A stretch of DNA of 64,000 nucleotides, from NCBI GenBank assembly GCA_963989385.1, contig OZ022500.1, positions 20,350,460 through 20,414,459 on the forward strand. Direction: 5' to 3'. The position numbers and the translations under genes are program-made. The DNA comes from Ctena decussata. Lineage: Eukaryota; Mollusca; Bivalvia; Lucinida; Lucinidae. Positions 55,625-64,000 of this stretch are shown here, in pieces. Position 1 is the first letter of the stretch; the number at the start of each line of letters is the position of its first letter. The notes under the pieces were generated by a model. That model ran no database searches and was not told the origin of the DNA. It was given only the letters and a program-made list of their open reading frames with translations.

Positions 55625-57501
55625 ATGGCTTCTCCATTTTCCATTATTAAACCCTTCATTAAAGTCGTTGAAGAAAACTGTCTTAATAGTGAAATTACAA
55701 TCGACGAAATCTCAAAAGCAATTCGTGATTTGAAAAATAATAAGGCGTCCGGCCTCGATAAACTATCAAACGAATATATAAAATCTACATCATCTTTGTT
55801 TATATCTATTTACCATATTGTTTTAGATACGTCTATATTGCCCGATTCATGGCTCGTTGGGGTTATTAAACCAATCTATAAGAATAAAGGTAGCGTTGAA
55901 GATCCGAACAATTATCGGCCGATTACAATTTTAAGTTGTATGGGCAAACTTTTTACGGCCGTTTTGAATAACCGGCTTCAAAATTTTCTAGAAAGTAATA
56001 ATCTGCTAAATGAAAATCAAAGCGGATTTCGCAAAGGCCATTCAACATGTGATAATATATTTGTAATTCATTGTTTGATAGAATGTCTAAAAGCTAGAAA
56101 ACTTAAATTATTCTGCGCGTTTATCGATTTTCAAAAAGCGTTTGATTCGGTTTGGCGTATTGGGCTATGGGATAAATTGTTGAATTATAATATTAGAGGC
56201 AAAATTTTAAATGTAATTAAAAGCATGTACAATAATATTAAGTCATGTGTAGGGATAAATGGTAGCCAGTCAAAGTTTTTAATTGTAAAAATGGGCTAAG
56301 ACAAGGTGAAAACTTATTGCCTGTATTGTTCTCTCTTTTCTTGAATGATTTACAGTTCTTCTTATAAAAAAATCTACAAGTGGGATTGAACATATATGAT
56401 GAAACTTTAAATTCGTTTTTGAGAATCATTGTTATACTATATGCCGACGACACGGTCTTATTTGCTGAGAGTGCAGAGGAACTATAGGTACTATTAAATG
56501 ATTTTTCTGATTACTGTGATAAATGGAAGCTAGCTATAAATGCCGATAAAACTAAGATCATGGTTTTTGGAGATAGGGTTGATCGAAACAGTAATATAAG
56601 TATAAATGGTAAAGCATTAGCAATAGTCGATACCTTCAAATACCTGGGTATATTGTTTTCGAAAACAAGAAGTTTTTTTCAAAACAAAACGACACGTAGT
56701 GCTAGAAAAGCGATGTTTGCTCTATTTAGAAAAACTCGTAATTTGAATCTCCCTCTAGACTGCCAGTTAAAACTCTTCGACAATATGATACTGCCTATAT
56801 TAACTTACGGATGTGAAGTTTGGGGTTTCGGGGATTTATCTTGTATTGAAAGGGTCCAAATTGACTTCCTTAAACATATATTACACATTAGAAAAAGCAC
56901 ACCTCATATCATGCTATATGGCGAACTTGGCCGGTTTCCGTTGTCCGTCACCATTAAAAAGCGAATAGTAAACTTTTGGTGTAAACTCGTAAATGGGCAT
57001 ATAAATAAATTATCATCTTCTATGTATCGCATTCTATTAGATGATGTTTGTAATGGTAGATTCGAATACGACTGGTTCTCATTTGTTAAATCTGTTTTTG
57101 ACGGCGTCGGCTTAAGCTACATTTGGCTTGAACAAAGGACTGAAAGTTCGCTTTGGTTATCCAAAACCGTTCAAATTATTCTTGAATCACAATTCAAACA
57201 AGAGTGGCAGACAAGTGTCGACGTCTCTTCCAAATGCATCAATTACAAGTTATTTAAGACGGAACATAAATTTGAAAACTATCTTTTAAACCTGCCACCT
57301 AAAATGATACAAACGTTTATAAAATTCAGGCTTTGTAACAAGTTACCGATAGAAACAGGTCGCTGGAGGGGAATAGATAGGAATCATAGAAAATGTACGC
57401 TATGCAATTTAAATGTTATTGGCGACGAGTTCCATTACGTTATGCAATGCCCGTTTTTCGATAATGATATTTTGTCCCCATATTACACACAGAAACCTTA
57501 A
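55625..57501 (+). pseudogene. 5'-truncated LINE reverse transcriptase, broken
   Basis: The first block (to 56299) carries the RT fingers and palm: Asn-Asn-Lys-Ala-Ser-Gly-Leu-Asp, Asn-Asn-Tyr-Arg-Pro-Ile, Ser-Gly-Phe-Arg-Lys-Gly-His-Ser and Phe-Ile-Asp-Phe-Gln-Lys-Ala-Phe-Asp. After a frameshift near 56290 come the Arg-Gln-Gly-Glu and Tyr-Ala-Asp-Asp motifs (56440-56451), and then a stop at 56485-56487. The remaining frame to 57501 has Thr-Phe-Lys-Tyr-Leu-Gly and Leu-Thr-Tyr-Gly-Cys-Glu-Val-Trp-Gly-Phe, the usual thumb, and a Cys-rich end (Cys-Thr-Leu-Cys...His...Cys). No endonuclease precedes it. It is a different LINE lineage from the one at 37204; the clade is not assigned. Confidence 0.82.
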
Positions 57502-57666
57502 CTGTATAACGTTTTCAAACATATTTAACGAAGCAAATTCCGCAAAGTTAATAAAACTATGTATATTCTTGGGCAAGATTATGGCAGCTTTCATGTGACT
57601 CAAGGCTTAAATTTACGTGCTAACAGTCCAGTTTAGATTATATTTAGTTATTACATGTAATAAGTT

Positions 57667-57773
57667 CCCAGCAGGCGCAGGACGTCTGTGCAGCGACGCA
57701 TCGCCCTCGGTGCAACTTTCTGACGTTGCATCGACGTTGATGCGCTGCTGTTTTGCGTCGTGTGCCTGCTGGG
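57667..57773. mobile_element. CCCAGCAGG/GACGTC-type MITE
   Basis: Starts CCCAGCAGGCGCAGGACGTC and ends GTGTGCCTGCTGGG with alternating ACGTTGCATCGACGTTGATG half-sites. Same family as 33004-33111. Confidence 0.75.
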
Positions 57774-57883
57774 TTAACTTGATACCTTATCTCTATATTA
57801 ATGATAGAAAAAAGAAAAATAACAAACGTTCATTGAACATATTTGTGCTTAATCATGTAGTTCAATATGTTGTACAGGTATAG

Positions 57884-57885
<2 letters not shown>

Positions 57886-57924
<39 letters not shown>
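57886..57924. repeat. (TC)n microsatellite followed by (GT)n
   Basis: TC dinucleotides to 57924, then a short GTGTGTGTGT at about 57930-57940. Confidence 0.95.
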
Positions 57925-57928
<4 letters not shown>

Positions 57929-58462
57929 GTGTGTGTGTGTTTTTGAGTGTGAATGTGAACCATACAGCCTGTGTTCCACAAAATTTACTTTGTATATCAC
58001 TTTATTGACTCATATTACATGTATTTCCCATGTACTGAGTTATTAATAAACTTGATTAACCAGTTTAACTTCTCACCTGTTCATTAAAACCATTTCCAAC
58101 TTGTAATTATATTTCCAGTTTCTTTGAAAATGGTATAATAATAGGGTTTTCTTCTGCTGTCATTTCAATGTTTCCATGCCAAATGGGAATGATTTTTTTC
58201 ACCATTTCCGTGTCATTAATTTGAAAATGGCAATCTAATTAGCATATTTCGGCTTTTTTCAATGGTGGTTTAACTGAAGTCCATTAATTGGTGCAGTCGG
58301 GTGAAGTTGAATGATCAATACCTTACTGCCCACTAAGGCAATTTACCATTGATACTCTTTGCAGTGCTATGATTAGAAAATAATTGTAAAAATAAATTGA
58401 AACTGAATGGATATTGAATGCATTTCTTTTTGCTAATGAGAGCTCATTTTCTTCTATTTTAG

Positions 58463-59964
58463 TTGTCCAATCAACTGTACATGTTTCGGCTTAAACGTAG
58501 ATTGTACAGGCAAATCGACATGCAAAGTAAACAGAAAACGAGGATTTGGTGGCTTCGACTACCCCGACGATTTAGACGTCGACCACATAGTAGACGTTAG
58601 TCGATTTGACAAAGCAAGAAGGCTTGACTTCAGCACCAACGCCGAATTGTTTCATAGCTTTCCATTAAGGGAAATAAATTTACGTTATTTGGAATATTTA
58701 AACATCTCTCATTGTCACATTACAAACTTATCAGCTCCTGTTTTTTATTTCATACAAAACTTGAGAGTTCTTGACATCAGCTACAATTCCCTAACCCGAC
58801 TGGAAACGGGGACATTCCAGACTCAAACCCGTCTGGAGACCTTAATTTTGGAAGGCAATTACGATATTCTGGTCTTTGAATCAGGATCGTTTTCAGGTTT
58901 AGATAGTTTGGACCGTTTAACACTGTCCCACCTTCACGTGGGCAACATTGCTCGCAACGCTTTCGCCGAAATGAGATTGAGTGCTTTCGAACTCACTTAT
59001 AGTGTTGTTGACAATGTAGAAGATGGTGCCTTTGGAAATATGCACGTAAAGAGTATATATCTAAACACGTCAGTATTTATAAAAAATTCTAATCTAATGT
59101 TTGAAGGGGTAAGAAATGTAAGTCATATCATGTCCGATTCGTATAAGTTCTGTTGTATAAGGCCATCCTATCTTCCAGAGATGACGTGTGTTCCTTCGAA
59201 AACGGAATTTTCAACTTGTGAAGACCTTCTTGGAAACGAAAGGTACGTTTTATGGTTGAATGGTCTCACTGCTAACCTAGGTAACATTTTATCTTTTAAA
59301 CGACACCTCTCGCTACACAGACTCAATCCGGAATTTGGTCATTCCTTTTTCTTGTTGAATATGGCGGTGTCTGATTTTCTAATGGGTATTTATGTGACAA
59401 TATTTGTTATCGCAGATATAAACCTGAGTGGAAAATATGCATTCGATGAAGAAACGTGGATGTCAAGTATATGGTGTCAGCTGGGGGCAATGTTATCTTT
59501 ATTGTCCATTGTGGTAACATCACTTTTTCTCCTGTTAATCATTGTTGAAAGAGTTTTTGTGATAAAGTTTCCTTCCGGAAAGATACACTTTACAAAAAAA
59601 TATTCGACGGTACTATCAGTTGTTATTTGGGTTGCGGCAGCCATTGTTGCTATTTTGCCCGTTATGTACACCACATACGTCAAAAGAGAGACGTACTCAA
59701 CCTTCGGCGTTTGTTTAGGATTGCATATGGAGATGAATAGGTCACTGACTTGGCTGTTTCTGCTCCTTGTGCTCGCATGCTTTGGCTTTATCACATTGCT
59801 TTTGACTCTGTTTGGCCATTGGTTTATCCACGTAGAAAGGAGGGACACAAAAGCGAAGCTGATCAGGAAACGTCTAATGCGACCAACAGACCTTCGGATA
59901 TCAAGAAACGTTCTCATCTTAGTGACGATGGACGTGCTTTGCCTAATGCCGGTTTCTGTATTAG
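58463..59964 (+). CDS. Receptor exon I: leucine-rich repeats and helices 1 to 6 (LGR/GRL101-like GPCR)
   Basis: Starts after tcttctattttag in phase 2 (exon H ends in phase 2) and ends TTAG|gtaggt in phase 1; 500 codons. It opens with an LRR N-cap (Cys-Pro-x3-Cys-x-Cys...Cys) and continues with about six leucine-rich repeats (for example Leu-Arg-Val-Leu-Asp-Ile-Ser-Tyr-Asn). A Tyr-Lys-Phe-Cys-Cys hinge, typical of LGRs, precedes the helices: TM2 Ala-Val-Ser-Asp, TM3 with Trp-Cys at its start and Glu-Arg in place of Asp-Arg-Tyr, TM4 Trp, an ECL2 Gly-Val-Cys-Leu, a TM5 and a TM6 with Cys-Leu-Met-Pro. The ectodomain would bind a ligand, probably a peptide, and signal through G proteins. TM7 must be in a later exon. 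Confidence 0.92.
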
Positions 59965-59967
59965 GTA

Positions 59968-60158
59968 GGTCAAGTCGGGTAACTTCGGACAGCGGGTAAA
60001 TTCGGACATACCATTGCAAACAGTGAAAATCCGGATGAGCCGTCTCATCAGGATTTTCACTGTTTGCCAAGATAATTTTGTTTTAATTCCAAACAATTGA
60101 CACATACAGGAAACAGTGTGACTGTCCGAATTTACCAGCTGTCCGAATTTACCCGACC
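59968..60158. mobile_element. TA-flanked palindromic MITE at the exon I donor, 191 bp
   Basis: Ends read GGTCAAGTCGGGTAACTTC and the imperfect inverse GAATTTACCCGACC, with a strong inner hairpin (gcaaacagtgaaaatcc and its inverse around 60020-60065). TA lies at 59966-59967 and again at 60159-60160. The first TA overlaps the GTA of the splice donor. Confidence 0.85.
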
Positions 60159-60160
60159 TA

Positions 60161-63100
60161 TACAAATGAAGGTTAAGCTTTGCTCACACGGGCAAAGTTT
60201 CCTCGATAAAGCACACCCCGAGGTTATAAAACAGTTTTCATGCTCAACTCAGCTGAGCATTATTTAAACTAGTACTAAATAAATTCTACGCATTTTGCAG
60301 ACATTTTATTGTTTCTAGTTATTGCGTTTTACATATTTTTCTTACATTTGAACGTTCAAAAACAAGCCTTCCTATGCATTTTGCATTCTGTTTAATATCA
60401 AAATTGAGCACATTCTCAGCTGAGCATGCAAAAAAATTTATAACCTCGGACTCCGAGGTTTTAAAACTTATTTAATGCTCAGGGGCTGTATTTTTAAAAC
60501 GACTTAAATGGTTGCTGTGCTGTTGCTAAGGTAAATGTCTTCGAAGGAGATTCCTTACAACTATGAAATTTGCTCATGAGGAACAGTCTTTTTGGCTTGC
60601 GATGACAGTCGCAAGCCAGTATTCAAGTGGTTTAGTGATACCGAGTTATTTTCGGAAGAGACGATACGTCACGCTTAGTCGGAAAATACCAAGAGAGTCT
60701 TTTTTTACCCATATCCGATTTACCTCATCTGCTAAAAATAACAGAAGGAAAATCTATTTTTGATATTTGCATGTACTTTGTTTTGATATTTCCATTAAAA
60801 AGCACGTTTTTCTTTCACAAGTGCCTTGAACTTGGCCACATATCTTTTGCTTTTTATAAACTGATTGCATTAAAATGAAACTCTTAATTTAATGCAAAAT
60901 ATTTGGCTTTGCATCCTTGGAAATATACCAAAACCTTTGTAAGAAACAGTGTATATTTATAGCTTAGTATACAAGCATTAGCTTTTCCAAAAATCATGCA
61001 GCGGTGTCGCGAAAAATAGGCCTTAGGGCATCGCATAATTTGACTAGTCAGAGCAGCCGGCACACTGTCCAGAGCCGATGCATTCATGGGGTCTGATCAG
61101 TCTTTTTTGGCATATATATTCTTCATGATGCAGACATCTTTCATGCTGAGGATAGACTGATCAGACTTCGCTTGTGTCGGAATAGGCTGATCTGTGTATC
61201 TGTAAAAAAATAGCGAAGTTCAAATTCATTGTTTTAATTTAGAAACATGCGCTTTTGACGATTTTTTCCCTTAGCACTCATCAAAAATCATGCAGCGGCG
61301 TCGCGAAAAATAGGCCTTAGGGCATCGCATAATCTGACTAGTCAGAGCAGCCGGCACACTGTCCAGAGCTGATGCATTCATGGGGTCTGATCAGTCTTTT
61401 TCGGCATATACATTCTTCATGATGCAGACATCTTTCATGCTGAGGATAGACTGATCAGACGGCGCTTATGTCGGAATAGGCTGATCTGTGTATCTGTAAA
61501 AAACATAGCGAAGTTCAAATTTATTGTTTTAATTTAGAAACATGCGCTTTTGACGATTTTTTCCCCTTAGCACTCATCAAATTTACTGAAAAATGTATCC
61601 CATCTATCAGTGTGTGTGGCTTTTATGTACAACTGACCGTGTTATGTATGTAAAAGCTGGTAATGTAGGTGAGTAATATTAACGCATACGCATTGCAACA
61701 GGCATAAGCGATATAATGTACGCATTTTTAGCTTCTGGTGAATTTCCTATTGGCCATCAACATGTTCATGAATAGCCTGAACTGGAAACCTCTTACAATG
61801 ATACTGGTACAGAAAAAGGGGATATATCAGAACCGTTAAAATTTGAATCTCGTTGAGGCCGACTGATAGGGAATCATTGACAGCTTTATGACAATGGAGT
61901 GGTTGGTTGGATGATGCGATGATGTTGGGTATGACTTCCAGTACCGGGACGTACTACTGATTTGGATTATACTTGGGCAAGGGCCTACTGTGCTTGTAGT
62001 AGGGAGTTGTGTGGACAGTTTTCTTGCTTTTATAACACTCTCTTATGTTGCCTTTTTATTTCAGCTATACAAATGTACAGAGAAATATTTACACTCGTCG
62101 ACGTTTTCCTTAGATGAACCTATAGTGGGCTATCGATGTTCATACATCCATGAACAACACGCATTCATACAAGCTTACGCGTAAGCGACGTCACGGATAA
62201 TTCAAATAGATGATTGGCCGATGTAACGTTTGATATACGTCATGTCATAGTGGCGGCTGTTGTAAATCATTATAAAACACGTTGGTTTATAACTATTCTT
62301 CGTCCTTTCCTCGGCCTTAAATTAGTCAGGACTTCACGAATAAGTAACAAAATTGATGTGAAAACATAGCATAAATATAAAAGATAAATTTCATTTCTCG
62401 GAAGTTCATGGAGTATGAACGCAATGGGTTCCATGCTTTGTTGCTCCCAAATGGTGTAAAGCAAGTTATTGTCTCGAACAATAGCAGCATGCACTTTCTT
62501 CTCAGAAGTCAAAATTGCCACTGATGCCACTAAAACCAAAAATAAACTTCAGTAAATATAAATTTATTGTCTTCTTTGATGCCAAGTTCAGATATGCTAA
62601 AATTCCATAGACATGGGTTTGAAACAGCCTTTCCTAAAATTTGATTCAAATTAAGTGACTCAGAGCCGTAAAGAAAAGACTTGAAATAGGTTCATATTGT
62701 AATTTTCCTTGAGACATGCCTAACGGCCAAAACGTTGGAAAACTCTGTCTGTGTGTGTGTGTATGTTTAAATATTTCCTCAATTTGTTTTTCAAATAAAT
62801 TCTACATTTGTTTTTACCTCACACCTATGGATAATGCCACCATTCGAAAAGTTAAGAAATTAAATACTTTGCTAATTAAAAGATAGCAACAGAAAGTGCA
62901 CCAACAAATGGGTTCACTTCAATAACAATTCATGAAATTTCACTGGCTTAGCTGGGCAAGCCTTCCTTTAAAAGGAAATTTTATTCAGACTGTTCCTCCA
63001 GAGCAAATTTCATAGTATACACCTTTCCTATAATTCAGAGTCTGTTCGAGTTTTGTCCCTTGCAACGCTTATGACGTCATCTATAGGATAGGCTATTGTT

Positions 63101-64000
63101 TTTCATTGTGTAACCAAATAAATGCCGGTTTTCCGCATATTCAAAACTAACATTCAACGGTTAAGATTAAGACAACTATTTTGTTCCAACTATATTTAGC
63201 TCTTTCTTTGTCGGAAAATAAGCTGTATAACTTTTAGCCTTTTGGCATATGGGAATTTGACATAAAATTAAAAGATTTTCGACTAAAATTTCGGGCCAAA
63301 ATTACCGTAATCGAAATAGTATGTATCACCTAAGCTTCCAAAGCATAAGGAAAAGAAAGAAAATCGCTGAAGATGTTCAGACCGTTATTACAAAAGATAC
63401 AAAACAAACGATTAGCTGATAATAAAGCAGACACACGCTAAAAATGACAACAAAGTGTGCTGACATGGAATTCGTTTGTGTAATCACCGAATCGCGCGCA
63501 TTGCCGCAATAAACAAACACCTATGATTGTGTATTACCTAGACACGTGTTCGGAAGGCAGCTTTAAGAACACCTACTGTGAAATGGAAACGATCAAATAA
63601 ATAATACCGAAGATAAGTAAGAGATGGAAAAAAAAAATAATATAAATTCAACCTCAGGTTCAAACTTATGGAAAACTGTCTGGGTGCTGATGCTTTTAGA
63701 TCTGTCTATCGGACAAGAAAACCATAAATTCCAGCGCTATAATCTGTCCGGTAATAATGCGTAGTTACTATCTGAATGCTGACGTTTTACCCTGTCGGAA
63801 AAATGGAAAGAACTTTTCAGATTTACGAAACTTATTTATACGAAATGTAACTCTTTTATATTGAACGAACCTGAATGTATTGCCGGGGTGTTAAAACACG
63901 GCATCGATAAAAGGGGTCATGAAAATCATGAGCGACTTGTCGGGATTCTCAATATGATATTAACATAAATAAATAAAAAATATATATAAATAAAAAATGT
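60161..64000. other. Downstream intron or flank, no exon recognised
   Basis: The exon encoding TM7 and the cytoplasmic tail was looked for and not found. The acceptor-like site before 62065 leads to a stop within 18 codons in the required phase and gives no Asn-Pro-x2-Tyr-type motif. Contents seen: a palindromic pair around 60205-60480 ('gaggttataaaacagtttt...ctcggactccgaggttttaa'), a direct duplication at 60989-61578, and short CA/GT runs near 62750. Confidence 0.5.
60989..61578. repeat. Direct duplication, 294-bp period, two units
   Basis: The word 'aaaaatcatgcagcgg' starts at 60989 and 61283. The units agree almost base for base through 'ttagcactcatcaaa', including 'gcatcgcataat' and 'gatagactgatcagac'. 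The low divergence suggests a recent tandem duplication. Confidence 0.92.

Noticed and set aside
62065..62184. Candidate exon for the seventh helix after the acceptor-like tttttatttcag
   Set aside because: In the required phase it stops after about 17 codons and has no Asn-Pro motif or membrane helix.

Overview
The window is animal nuclear DNA. It is AT-rich, its one cellular gene is split into short exons by large introns, and most of the sequence is transposable-element debris. The repeat families (GAGCCGCGAC-type palindromic MITEs, AGCTCACCTGAGCC elements with CGTCCGTC tracts, tRNA-headed SINEs) are ones I associate with bivalve molluscs, probably a heterodont clam. The species cannot be named from the sequence.

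Host gene (+ strand, 3435 to 59964, both ends outside the window). Eight exons can be joined with every splice phase agreeing: 2688 nt, 895 complete codons. They encode three CUB domains, each split by a phase-0 intron at the same place and separated by phase-1 introns (exons 3435-3634 + 4137-4296, 13169-13371 + 30179-30317, 31410-31603 + 33259-33421). An LDL-receptor class A module follows (35159-35285), then one large exon with a leucine-rich-repeat ectodomain and six membrane helices of a rhodopsin-like receptor (58463-59964). This is an LGR type C / GRL101-like receptor with CUB modules at its N-terminal side. Seventh-helix coding sequence was not found before 64000.

Introns. 4297-13168 holds SINEs, palindromes and simple repeats. 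13372-30178 holds a 1.4-kb Tc1/mariner-like element inside an older repeat, two head-to-tail AGCTCACCTGAGCC elements with a 145-bp tandem array, and a complete 5817-bp Polinton-like element at 21096-26912. That element has 881-bp inverted repeats, a TACCTG target duplication on both sides and three intact minus-strand genes, each with a TATA box. It carries no recognisable polymerase, integrase, protease or major capsid gene, so it looks like a mini or satellite Polinton, and it is the most interesting object here. 31604-33258 holds about 14 degenerate copies of the first 75 bp of the next coding exon.

The 23-kb intron 35286-58462 holds a broken minus-strand LTR retrotransposon (LTRs at 37104-45647 and 52726-54581) with protease followed directly by integrase and no visible reverse transcriptase. 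Its left LTR is split by an esterase-bearing LINE (37204-43556) and a SINE (43954-44227). A second, truncated LINE lies at 55625-57501. Downstream of the last exon a MITE sits in the TA of the splice donor, followed by non-coding DNA to the end.
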